Source of the DNA: DATJLY01 sp035604195
GTDB lineage: Bacteria; Pseudomonadota; Alphaproteobacteria; ATCC43930; CGMCC-115725
Length of the DNA stretch: 15,506 bases
Direction: 5' to 3'
NCBI GenBank assembly: GCA_035604195.1
Contig: DATNIY010000067.1
Location: 1-15,506 of the forward strand
Position 1 is the stretch's first letter; each line of letters begins with the position of its first letter. Made by a program: the position numbers and the translations under genes. Shown piece after piece: positions 1-6,895 of this stretch. The notes under the pieces were generated by a model, which was given only the letters and a program-made list of their open reading frames with translations, did no database searches and was not told the DNA's origin.

Positions 1-81
1 GGACCAATAGTCGGTCGCCTCCGGCGTTCCGAGATTGACAAGCAGAACGCCGATCTCGGCGGACTTTGGCGCAGCACTCAT
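1..81 (-). CDS. hemH: Ferrochelatase, N-terminal fragment (runs off the left edge)
   Basis: Ferrochelatase inserts ferrous iron into protoporphyrin IX, the last step of protohaem synthesis. Only the first 27 codons are in the window, read from the ATG at 81 down to base 1. They contain the stretch GVLLVNLGTPEATDYW, which is the conserved N-terminal strand and loop of ferrochelatases (LLVNLGTP followed by D/E-A). An AAGG Shine-Dalgarno-like sequence lies about 7 bases upstream of the ATG. The gene is divergent from the PodJ-like gene and shares a 211-base intergenic region with it. The assignment rests on the N-terminal signature alone, because the catalytic His and Glu regions are outside the window. 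Confidence 0.85.
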   Translation of the reverse strand, partial: MSAAPKSAEIGVLLVNLGTPEATDYWS

Positions 82-159
82 GTTGAACCTTGGGACGCGG
101 CGGCCCGATACTTTCGTCGCGACCAAGTTACACCTAGACTGTTCCAAAATTGAGCAGAA

Positions 160-174
160 TTAACCGGCTGTTTA
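160..174. promoter_or_regulatory. CtrA-like box (TTAA-N7-TTTA)
   Basis: The sequence TTAACCGGCTGTTTA fits the alphaproteobacterial CtrA recognition pattern TTAA-N7-TTAA with one mismatch in the second half-site. It lies in the divergent hemH/PodJ-like intergenic region, 119 bases before the PodJ-like start. A GANTC site (GATTC, the CcrM methylation target) is at 225-229. CtrA and CcrM control polarity and cell-cycle genes in this class, so the setting is apt. The match is to a short degenerate motif and could be chance. Confidence 0.35.
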
Positions 175-292
175 CCGCGGTTACGGAAATTCGTGGACAG
201 GGGCGGCACGCGACGGCGGATCATGATTCGGCGCTTAGCCCGCTCCTCGCGAACGTGGGTTCAAGGCCGGGGCCATCCCCGCCGGAGAGAAC

Positions 293-3292
293 ATGATGAG
301 AGCGGTTCCCTGGAGCGGCAGGGATGGGAGCGAAGAGGCGCGGCATCCGGCGCAGCGTGGCGAGCCTCGAATCTCGGCAGTCGCCCCCGCGCGCCTCTAT
401 GGCAGCCAATTGAACCGCATGGAATCGACGCTCAATTCCCTGTTGGAAGCGGTTGCGTCCTCGGCTGGCGCGGAAGGGCCGGCGCGGCCAAGCCGACCGC
501 GGGCCGGCAAATCGCATCCCTCGCTCGGCGCGGCGATCGCCGAGATTGCCGGCCGGCAAAGAGTCTTGGAAGACCAAGAGCGGACGCCGCGGCGCGCGGA
601 ACCGTCGGTGCAGTCTCGGGCATCGGGCGCCGGGGGCGAAGTCGCCTCGCGGCCGGCCGCGACATCGCTCGTCAGCCTGCAAGGCGACATCGCGGCGCTC
701 GCCGCCAAGCTCGACGACATGCGCCGCGAACAAGCGGCGCGCCACGCCGAACCGCCCGTCTGCAACCTCGACAAATTGCGGACGGAGATCGCCAACATGT
801 CGGAGGCGCTGCGCGATCTCGCCTCGCGCGGTTCGATCGCCGCGCTTGAGCAGGCGATCCGCGGTCTCGCGCAGAGGATCGAATCCTCGCGCACAGAGGG
901 CATCAAGGACACGGTGCTCCAGCCGCTCGAACAACTCGTCGGCGAGCTTAGGCATTCGCTTGCCGAGATCGATCCGCGCATGACGATCAAGGGGCTCGAG
1001 GGCGAACTGAAAAGGCTCGGCACCAAGCTCGATGACCTCGGCAAGTCGGGGCTCGATCCCGCGGCTTTCCAAAATATCCAGCAGCAGACGCAGGAAATCC
1101 GCGATCTTTTGACCGCAGCCATGGCGCGGCCGCTGCCGGTCGAGCGGATCGAACGGCAGGTGGCACAACTGGCCGAGAGCATCGACCGTCAGCGCGAGGC
1201 GGCGGTTGGGCTTAACTTTTCCGGCGAGGCCAGTCGGGACGATGCGGCGCGGATCTCGGCGCTCGACAAGATCGAGGGTCGACTCGACGCCATTGCCGCC
1301 AAAGTCGAGGAGGCGATCGCCGAGGCCCGCGACCAGAGCCGTTATGAGGCGCTTTCGCGCCGCATCGACAATGTCTATGAGGAGCTGACGGCGCGCATCG
1401 CCGAGGCCTGGCCGGCGGTGGATACGCGGCCGCTTGAAGATCTCGTCCGCGGCCTGGCCGAAAAACTCGAAAGGGCGCAGCAACCGCAGGCCGAGTCGCA
1501 GGCGATCGAAGCCTTGGAGCGACAGATCGCCGAGCTCGCGCAGCGGCTCGACCGCTCGAACGCCGGCTTTTCGTCCTTGAGCGCGCTCGAAGAGACGGTC
1601 GGCGATCTTTTCGGCGAGATGGAAAGGACGCGCCAGGTCGCTCTCGAGGCGGCGGAAAATGCAGTGCGCCACGTCCTGAATGAAGCCCCCGGCTCGCATC
1701 CGCAGCACATCGGGCAGGAACTTCAAAGGCTGCGCGTTGTGCAGGACGAGGCCGACCGGCGCACGCTCTCGACGTTGAACGCGGTTCACGAGACCTTGGA
1801 AAAGGTCGTCGATCGCTTGGCTATGGTCGAAGAGGAATTGGTCGTGCGGCCGAAACCGCCGGGCGAGCTTTTGGCCTCGGGCCCGGCGCCGGCCTTCGCG
1901 CCGCGCGACTTGGGCCAGCGCGAGCCGGCGCAGCGCGATCCGGCGGGCATGAAGAGCGCGCAGATCGGGTCCGACGATCTTGCGGCGCGGCGCGACAACG
2001 GCAAGAAAAATGGCATGCCGCCCGCCGCCGCCCTCGAAGATTTCCTCATCGAGCCCGGCAGCGGCTTTCCCGGCCGCCGCGAGGCCGTGAAGGACGAGGC
2101 GGTCACCACCGGCCGGCAAGGACGCGCGGCGGAGCCGGAGGCGCCGGCAACTCGCTCCGACTTCATCGCCGCGGCGCGCCGCGCCGCGCACGCCGCGCAG
2201 ACGGAATCGGCCGCCGCGGTTGCGCGATCGCAGGTGCGCGCGGCGGTCGCGCCGATAGACAGCGCCGGCCTCATCCAGCAGGCGCGCAATTTCATCGCCC
2301 AGCACAAACGCCCGGTGGTTCTCTCGCTCGCCGCGCTGTTCGTGGCGGTCGGCGCCTATGCCGTCATCAAGACGATGGGCCATACGCAGCCGGCGAGTCT
2401 CTCCTTGAACGTGGATGCGCCGGCTCCCGCGATCACCGCGGCCCAGGCCACCCGGCCGGTGCCGCAGATCTCCGCGCCGGCGCAGATCACCGCCGCGGCG
2501 CTCGATCCCTCGCCCATCCAGAACAGCGTGCAGCAGGGCAAGCCGGACGTCGACCCGATGCCGACCGGTTCTATCGGAAGGTCCAAGGACGCGGCCGGAC
2601 CAATGCGCGACATCACCCAAGCCGACATGCAGGCCGCGGCGGAGGCCGGCAATGCGACGGCGCAATTCGCCTTGGGGACGAATTATGCGGAAGGCAGGCG
2701 CGTGCCGCGCGATCTCGCGGCTGCCGCGCAATGGTACGCCAAGGCCGCGGCGCAGGACCTCGCGCCGGCCCAATATCGTCTCGCCTCGTTCTATGAGAAG
2801 GGTCTCGGCCTGCCGCGCGATCTCGCGCAATCCAAAGCCTGGTATCAGAAGGCAGCGGAGCAGGGAAACATCCGCGCCATGCATAACCTCGCGGTTCTCG
2901 CCGCCGGCGGCGGGGATAGCGGCAGGCCGGATTACGCCACCGCCGCGCAATGGTTCAAGAAGGCGGCGGAATATGGCGTGCGCGACAGCCAATATAATCT
3001 CGCCGTGCTTCTCGCCCGCGGCCTCGGCGTGCAGCAGAACCTCGTTTCATCCCACACATGGTTTGCGATCGCCGCCGCTCAGGGCGACGATGACGCCGGA
3101 AGAAAGCGCGACGATGTCGGCGCGAGGCTCAATGCCAATCAGCTCGCCGCGGCGAAAGCCATGGCCGCCGCCTTCCATGCAAAGACGCCGGATGCCGCCG
3201 CCAACGATATGCCGACCGGTGGCTGGAGAATCTCGCCGCCCGCGCCCGCCTCGATGAGCAAGACACCAAGGCCGAAGGTGACGATGCTGTGA
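293..3292 (+). CDS. PodJ-like polarity protein: coiled coil, one membrane segment, Sel1 repeats
   Basis: A 999-residue protein with PodJ-type architecture. The short N-terminal block (AVPWSGRDGSEEAR) resembles the VPWS..G...EAR start of PodJ-like proteins. Residues about 40-560 are Glu/Arg/Ala/Leu-rich heptad-like sequence, probably cytoplasmic coiled coil. A basic stretch (QHKRP) precedes a single membrane segment at about 675-692 (VVLSLAALFVAVGAYAVI), which orients the C-terminus to the periplasm. About four Sel1 repeats follow at roughly 777-925, with the typical A..WY.KAA..G..A.Y.LA pattern. In Caulobacter, PodJ organises pole development by binding partner proteins. This copy ends about 60 residues after the Sel1 block, with no peptidoglycan-binding domain visible. 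Two ATGs are adjacent (293 and 296); GGAGAG at 284-289 is better spaced for the second. It could instead be a generic Sel1 protein, so orthology to PodJ is inference. Confidence 0.8.
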   Translation: MMRAVPWSGRDGSEEARHPAQRGEPRISAVAPARLYGSQLNRMESTLNSLLEAVASSAGAEGPARPSRPRAGKSHPSLGAAIAEIAGRQRVLEDQERTPRRAEPSVQSRASGAGGEVASRPAATSLVSLQGDIAALAAKLDDMRREQAARHAEPPVCNLDKLRTEIANMSEALRDLASRGSIAALEQAIRGLAQRIESSRTEGIKDTVLQPLEQLVGELRHSLAEIDPRMTIKGLEGELKRLGTKLDDLGKSGLDPAAFQNIQQQTQEIRDLLTAAMARPLPVERIERQVAQLAESIDRQREAAVGLNFSGEASRDDAARISALDKIEGRLDAIAAKVEEAIAEARDQSRYEALSRRIDNVYEELTARIAEAWPAVDTRPLEDLVRGLAEKLERAQQPQAESQAIEALERQIAELAQRLDRSNAGFSSLSALEETVGDLFGEMERTRQVALEAAENAVRHVLNEAPGSHPQHIGQELQRLRVVQDEADRRTLSTLNAVHETLEKVVDRLAMVEEELVVRPKPPGELLASGPAPAFAPRDLGQREPAQRDPAGMKSAQIGSDDLAARRDNGKKNGMPPAAALEDFLIEPGSGFPGRREAVKDEAVTTGRQGRAAEPEAPATRSDFIAAARRAAHAAQTESAAAVARSQVRAAVAPIDSAGLIQQARNFIAQHKRPVVLSLAALFVAVGAYAVIKTMGHTQPASLSLNVDAPAPAITAAQATRPVPQISAPAQITAAALDPSPIQNSVQQGKPDVDPMPTGSIGRSKDAAGPMRDITQADMQAAAEAGNATAQFALGTNYAEGRRVPRDLAAAAQWYAKAAAQDLAPAQYRLASFYEKGLGLPRDLAQSKAWYQKAAEQGNIRAMHNLAVLAAGGGDSGRPDYATAAQWFKKAAEYGVRDSQYNLAVLLARGLGVQQNLVSSHTWFAIAAAQGDDDAGRKRDDVGARLNANQLAAAKAMAAAFHAKTPDAAANDMPTGGWRISPPAPASMSKTPRPKVTML

Positions 3293-3305
3293 GGGAACGG
3301 GCTCG

Positions 3306-3719
3306 CTACCGAGCAGGCGGAGCCGACGGAGCAGGCGCGTGGCGCCCCCCGAACCGGCACGTTGCCGCGGGAGAAGACTCTCGGGGCATAAACATGCGCA
3401 CGGTCCAACTCGCGCTGACCGCTCCTTCGGCGCAGATCTGGTGGGCAAGCTGTACGGCGAGCTGCCTTTCGACGTCTGGGCTTATCGCCGAGGTTCGCGG
3501 CGTCGCTGCGACGAGATCAAGAGTCTTCGTGTTGGCGTGGATATCGTAATGCGTGATGACCCCCACGGACTTATTTGCGTCGCCGATATTGCCGAGAGCC
3601 CGCATGTCGTCGGCGCCCGCGACATTTGCCAAGCCGCACGTCGCAAAGGCTATGGCGACGGCTGCAACTTTGGCCGACCACGATGAGGTGGATAAGTTCG
3701 CTATCTGAATTTTCAACAT
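3306..3719 (-). CDS. Small predicted secreted protein, unknown function
   Basis: A 137-residue protein read from the ATG at 3719. I do not recognise the family. Residues 1-36 look like a Sec signal peptide: a lysine-containing start (MLKIQ, then K18), a hydrophobic core (VAAVAIAFATCGLANV) and a plausible AGA|DD cleavage site after residue 36. The mature part holds two cysteines, C96 and C121, that could form a disulfide outside the cytoplasm, and ends in a Pro/Ala-rich tail. The stop is 13 bases from the converging PodJ-like stop, the tight packing expected of a real gene. Codon third positions are mostly G or C. The same frame stays open upstream to 3920, but that part is translated repeat, so 3719 is the sensible start. 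The Shine-Dalgarno is weak. Confidence 0.55.
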   Translation of the reverse strand: MLKIQIANLSTSSWSAKVAAVAIAFATCGLANVAGADDMRALGNIGDANKSVGVITHYDIHANTKTLDLVAATPRTSAISPDVERQLAVQLAHQICAEGAVSASWTVRMFMPRESSPAATCRFGGRHAPAPSAPPAR

Positions 3720-3752
3720 GAGTTGAGCTCGTTGCAGGTGAAGCACAAAGAA

Positions 3753-3940
3753 GACGCGCGTTCCCTCTCCCCTTGCGGGAGAGGGTGGCCGGCGGAGCCG
3801 GCCGGGTGGGGGGTCGCGCAATCCCTCATCCGCCCCGCCATAGCCCGCCGCATGCGGCGGGCGTTCTATGATTGACGGGCGTGCGAAGCACGCCCTATGG
3901 CGGGGCACCTTCTCCCGCAAGGGGAGAAGGAACGCGCGTC
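3753..3940. repeat. Long copy of a modular hairpin repeat with inverted-repeat ends
   Basis: This 188-bp element fills most of the 316-base gap between pdeM and the small secreted gene. Its ends, 3753-3786 and 3907-3940, are near-perfect inverted repeats (GACGCGCGTTCC then CTCTCCCCTTGCGGGAGAG or a close variant). Inside are a GGCCGGC-GGA-GCCGGCC hairpin (3787-3803), an 11-bp helix (3832-3842 with 3896-3906), and, enclosed by that helix, the perfect palindrome GCCCGCCGCATGCGGCGGGC (3843-3862) and a hairpin GGGCGTGC-GAA-GCACGCCC (3877-3895). As RNA it would fold into a multi-branched structure. Related copies lie at 11464 and 13651. I see no gene, promoter or other element in the remaining 3941-4035. 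Confidence 0.85.
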
Positions 3941-4035
3941 ACCAATCACTTGGCCATCTTCCACCGATTTTGGAAACTGATCTACTGGGTGCATGCGGGC
4001 GCGCCTTGCCCAAATCAACATGAAGATGCTGCCGC

Positions 4036-4755
4036 TCAATCCGGCAGGCATTGCTCCTGCGCCACCCTATAGACTCGTTCGCGGCCGAGGACATGCGCGA
4101 AAACTGCGGCACCGCCCGGCCCGAACAGCGCCGCAAACGCGCGGTCGCGCAGATTGAGGCCGCCGGCATAGGCGCCGAAGGCGGGCAGCACGCAGCGGGC
4201 GCCATTGCTCACGAAACAGCGCCGCCTGACCGAGCCGACCGTGCCCGCAACCCGCGCCATGGGGTGAAAATGGCCGGCGATCTCGGCCTCGCCCTCAGCC
4301 TCAGGCCTGTGGCGAAACATGATCCCGCCGATCGCGATCTCGGCGTGACGCGCGCCGCCGAGATCGGCCGGCAGGACAGGATCGTGGTTGCCGGCGACCC
4401 AGATCCAGTCGCGCCCGCTCTGCAGGCGCGAAAGCGTGGCGCGGTCCTGCGCCGCCAGGCGCTCGCCGCCGCTGACATCGTGGAAGGAATCGCCGAGCGC
4501 CAGCACGCCGCGCGGCGCGTAGCGGGCGACGAGCACGGCAAGCGCCGCAAGCGTCGTCGCCGTATCGTAGGGCGGCAGGAACACGCGGCGCGCCGCGAAG
4601 GCGGAGCCTTTTTCGAGATGCAGGTCCGCGACGGCGAGCAGCCGTTCCTCCGGCCAATAGAGCGCGCCCATCGGGTCGGCGACGAAGGAGGCTCGTCCGA
4701 GCGCGAGGACGGTGGCGGCCGAACACCATGTATCGCGTGTCGTCAGGCTATTCAT
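4036..4755 (-). CDS. pdeM: PdeM-type metallophosphoesterase (ligase-associated DNA damage response)
   Basis: A 239-residue calcineurin-like metallophosphoesterase matching the PdeM family, which is annotated as a ligase-associated DNA-damage-response endonuclease. The metal-binding motifs appear in order: DLH (D44, H46) in VADLHLEKGSAF, GDSFHD (D89), GNHD (N123, H124) and GHFHP (H162, H164). The VADLHLEKG block with the short overall length is characteristic of the family. The frame is open up to 4839, but the ATG at 4755 is preferred: AGGAA lies 5 bases upstream, and the extra 28 residues do not resemble the family N-terminus. It is divergent from icd across 218 bases. The Lhr-type helicase and DNA ligase genes often found beside pdeM are not in this window. 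Cytoplasmic; the in vivo substrate is not deducible here. Confidence 0.88.
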   Translation of the reverse strand: MNSLTTRDTWCSAATVLALGRASFVADPMGALYWPEERLLAVADLHLEKGSAFAARRVFLPPYDTATTLAALAVLVARYAPRGVLALGDSFHDVSGGERLAAQDRATLSRLQSGRDWIWVAGNHDPVLPADLGGARHAEIAIGGIMFRHRPEAEGEAEIAGHFHPMARVAGTVGSVRRRCFVSNGARCVLPAFGAYAGGLNLRDRAFAALFGPGGAAVFAHVLGRERVYRVAQEQCLPD

Positions 4756-4911
4756 GCGGGTTCCTGATGCATCTTCGAAGGGGCATTCGCAGGGGGGAGA
4801 CGATTCGCCCACTATGCTGGCAGGCGTCGCCTCCATCAATAGCGAAACGGGACAGGCGAAGATGGCACCACAACAATCTGCGAACCCGCCGCCTGCTTCC
4901 GAGCCCGCGCT

Positions 4912-4939
4912 TTGCCGCCTCCGGTCCCGATGCTATAGG
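4912..4939 (+). promoter_or_regulatory. Candidate sigma-70 promoter of icd
   Basis: TTGCCG (4912-4917), a 16-base spacer and TATAGG (4934-4939) form a plausible housekeeping promoter whose transcript would start about 28 bases before the icd ATG. The -10 context GCTATAGG is common in alphaproteobacteria. The -35 matches four of six consensus bases. This is prediction from sequence only. Confidence 0.4.
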
Positions 4940-4973
4940 GGCGCTCCGAGCCACTCCCGGAAAAGGTCCTGCG

Positions 4974-6197
4974 ATGAACAAGATCAAGGTCGCAAATCCC
5001 GTCGTCGAACTCGACGGCGACGAGATGACCCGGATCATCTGGCATCTCATCCGCGACAAGCTCATCCATCCCTATCTCGACATCGATCTCGAATATTACG
5101 ACCTCTCGATCCAGAACCGCGACGCGACCGAAGACCAGGTGACGATCGACGCCGCCAATGCGGTGAAAAGATGGGGCGTCGGCGTCAAATGCGCGACGAT
5201 CACGCCGGACGACGCGCGCGTCGTCGAATTCAATCTCAAGGAAATGTGGAAATCGCCGAACGGGACGATCCGCAACATCCTGGGCGGCGTCATCTTCCGC
5301 GAGCCGATCATCTGCAGGAACGTGCCGCGCCTCGTGCCGGGCTGGACGGCGCCGATCGTCGTCGGCCGCCACGCCTTCGGCGACCAATACCGGGCGACCG
5401 ATTTCAGGGTGCCCGGCAAGGGCCGGCTCACCATCAAGTTCGAGGGTGACGACGGCAAGGTGATCGAGAGGGAAGTCTTCAACTTTCCCGGGCCCGGCGT
5501 CGCCCTGGCGATGTACAATCTCGACGATTCAATCCGCGATTTCGCCCGCGCCTCGCTGAATTATGGCCTGCTGCGCAAATATCCCGTCTATCTCTCGACC
5601 AAGAACACCATCCTCAAAGCCTATGACGGGCGCTTCAAGGAGATCTTCCAGGAGGTCTACGAGAACGAGTTCAAGGCGCAATATCTGGCCGCCCGGCTCA
5701 CTTATGAGCACAGGCTCATCGACGACATGGTCGCCTCGGCGCTCAAATGGTCGGGCGGCTATGTCTGGGCCTGCAAGAATTACGACGGCGACGTGCAGTC
5801 CGACACGGTGGCGCAAGGCTTCGGCTCGCTCGGCCTCATGACCTCGGTTCTCCTGACGCCGGACGGCAAGACGGTCGAGGCGGAGGCCGCGCATGGGACC
5901 GTGACGCGGCACTATCGCGAATATCGGAAGGGCAGGGATACCTCGACCAATTCGATCGCCTCGATCTTCGCCTGGACGCGCGGCCTCGCGCATCGGGCCG
6001 AGCTCGACGACAATGCCAAGCTGGCGAAATTCGCCGCGACCCTTGAAAAGGTCTGCGTCGATACGGTCGAGGCCGGATATATGACCAAGGACCTCGCCCT
6101 GCTGGTCGGCGACCAGCAAAGATGGCTCTCGACGACCGGCTTTCTCGACAGGATCAGCGAGAATATGCACCGCGCCATGGAATCGGCTGCAGCCTGA
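4974..6197 (+). CDS. icd: NADP-dependent isocitrate dehydrogenase, eukaryotic-like type
   Basis: A 407-residue isocitrate dehydrogenase that oxidatively decarboxylates isocitrate to 2-oxoglutarate with NADP in the TCA cycle. The N-terminus VVELDGDEMTRIIW and the phosphate-binding block KSPNGTIRNILGG are diagnostic of the homodimeric NADP type shared by mitochondria and many alphaproteobacteria, rather than the E. coli type. STKNTILKAYDGRFK (from S208) and the signature NYDGDVQSDTVAQGFGSLGL (from N269) carry catalytic and metal-binding residues. EAAHGTVTRHYR and the C-terminal region are intact, and the length fits the family. The chosen ATG follows AAGG with a 7-base gap. The same frame is open upstream to 4728, but those residues lie in the promoter region shared with pdeM. 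dksA follows 141 bases downstream with its own likely promoter. Confidence 0.97.
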   Translation: MNKIKVANPVVELDGDEMTRIIWHLIRDKLIHPYLDIDLEYYDLSIQNRDATEDQVTIDAANAVKRWGVGVKCATITPDDARVVEFNLKEMWKSPNGTIRNILGGVIFREPIICRNVPRLVPGWTAPIVVGRHAFGDQYRATDFRVPGKGRLTIKFEGDDGKVIEREVFNFPGPGVALAMYNLDDSIRDFARASLNYGLLRKYPVYLSTKNTILKAYDGRFKEIFQEVYENEFKAQYLAARLTYEHRLIDDMVASALKWSGGYVWACKNYDGDVQSDTVAQGFGSLGLMTSVLLTPDGKTVEAEAAHGTVTRHYREYRKGRDTSTNSIASIFAWTRGLAHRAELDDNAKLAKFAATLEKVCVDTVEAGYMTKDLALLVGDQQRWLSTTGFLDRISENMHRAMESAAA

Positions 6198-6213
6198 TGC
6201 GCGGCAACGCACC

Positions 6214-6230
6214 CGGCTGCTCGGCAGCCG
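6214..6230 (+). terminator. Hairpin downstream of icd, possible weak terminator
   Basis: CGGCTGC-TCG-GCAGCCG is a perfect 7-bp stem with a 3-base loop, 16 bases after the icd stop. No T-run follows, so it is not a classical intrinsic terminator. It may still slow RNA degradation or polymerase. It does not belong to the CTCTCCCC repeat family. Confidence 0.3.
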
Positions 6231-6273
6231 AGCAACACTCGCCTGCGGCTTTGGCCAGCCACTCGACAAGTGA

Positions 6274-6302
6274 TTGTCTCGCCGCACGCATCTCGATATA
6301 AG
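6274..6302 (+). promoter_or_regulatory. Candidate sigma-70 promoter of dksA
   Basis: TTGTCT (6274-6279), a 17-base spacer and TATAAG (6297-6302) match four of six and five of six consensus bases. A transcript starting about 7 bases later would have a leader of about 30 bases before the dksA GTG at 6339, supporting independent expression of dksA from icd. Confidence 0.45.
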
Positions 6303-6325
6303 GCCAGCGTTTTGGTTAGAGGTGC

Positions 6326-6329
6326 GGAG
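6326..6329 (+). promoter_or_regulatory. Ribosome binding site that sets the dksA GTG start
   Basis: GGAG with a 9-base spacer precedes GTG at 6339. The in-frame ATG at 6270 has no comparable site and would lie upstream of the predicted transcript start. Confidence 0.55.
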
Positions 6330-6338
6330 ATTCGACAC

Positions 6339-6758
6339 GTGCCGACCGATACAATCGGTGTGGACTACCGGCCGTCCGAAGACGAGCCTTTCATGAATGA
6401 GCGCCAACGCGATTATTTTCGTCGCAAATTGCTGACGTGGAAGGAGGATATCCTGCGCGAAGCCCGCGAGACCCTGGTCGTCCTGCAAAACGAAAACGAG
6501 AACCTGCCGGATCTGGCGGATCGCGCCTCCTCCGAAACCGATCGGGCGATCGAGCTTCGCGCCCGCGACCGGCAGCGCAAATTGATCGCCAAGATCGATT
6601 CGGCGCTCGGCCGGCTCGATGATGGCAGCTATGGCTATTGCGAGGAGACCGGCGAGCCGATCTCGCTGAAGCGGCTCGATGCGCGCCCGATCGCGACCTT
6701 CTCCATCGAGGCGCAGGAGCGCCACGAACGGCGCGAACGCGTCTACCGCGACGGGTGA
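6339..6758 (+). CDS. dksA: RNA polymerase-binding transcription factor DksA, one-cysteine variant
   Basis: DksA binds the RNA polymerase secondary channel and, with ppGpp, adjusts rRNA and biosynthetic promoters during starvation. The 139-residue product has the long coiled coil (about 20-90) with the tip DLADRASSE, in which D61 and A63 correspond to the functional Asp and Ala of the E. coli tip, followed by the C-terminal globular domain. That domain normally holds a four-cysteine zinc site; here only C101 remains (YGYCEETGEP), the other positions being T104, S122 and A125, so no standard zinc finger can form. Such low-cysteine DksA proteins are known in alphaproteobacteria and other groups. 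The GTG at 6339 is chosen over the ATG at 6270 because of its GGAG site and because MPTDTIGVDYRPSEDEPFMN fits the family N-terminus. Confidence 0.93.
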   Translation: MPTDTIGVDYRPSEDEPFMNERQRDYFRRKLLTWKEDILREARETLVVLQNENENLPDLADRASSETDRAIELRARDRQRKLIAKIDSALGRLDDGSYGYCEETGEPISLKRLDARPIATFSIEAQERHERRERVYRDG

Positions 6759-6761
6759 ATT

Positions 6762-6787
6762 CCCTCTCCCCGCTTGCGGGGAGAGGG
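6762..6787. repeat. Minimal copy of the hairpin repeat after dksA
   Basis: CCCTCTCCCC, loop GCTTGC, GGGGAGAGGG: a perfect 10-bp stem starting 3 bases after the dksA stop. It is the core hairpin of the repeat family found elsewhere in the window, without the other modules. There is no T-run, but its place suggests an mRNA 3'-end role for dksA. The rest of the gap to 6895 holds only an isolated TATATT (6812-6817) with no -35 partner. Confidence 0.75.
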
Positions 6788-6895
6788 GTGCCACTCCGCG
6801 AAATTGCTTCCTATATTGCATCGAGCTAGCTTGTCTGAGCGCCCGGCGCCGGCTGTGCCGCGCCATGGATCTTCAAGCCCTTCCAGAAAGATAAA

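Noticed and set aside
221..2992. 923-codon open frame antisense to the PodJ-like gene
   Set aside because: It mirrors the GC-rich codons of the coiled-coil gene, is Arg/Gly/Ala-rich without any recognisable domain, and would need total overlap with a gene of clear architecture.
3872..4072. Short open frame starting in the long repeat at 3753
   Set aside because: Most of the translation is repeat (for example PSPARGEGTR); similar peptides come from every copy, so it marks the repeat and not a gene.
4728..4973. N-terminal extension of icd to an upstream ATG
   Set aside because: The extra 82 residues do not resemble any isocitrate dehydrogenase, and they cross the candidate promoter and ribosome site of the 4974 start.
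6804..6832. Promoter for the M16 pair (TTGCTT with TAGCTT, or TATATT alone)
   Set aside because: The boxes match only about half the consensus and TATATT has no -35 at the right distance; too weak to list.
5529..6866. 445-codon open frame antisense to icd and dksA
   Set aside because: It covers the strands opposite two certain genes and a repeat, with no family features; a shadow of high GC content.
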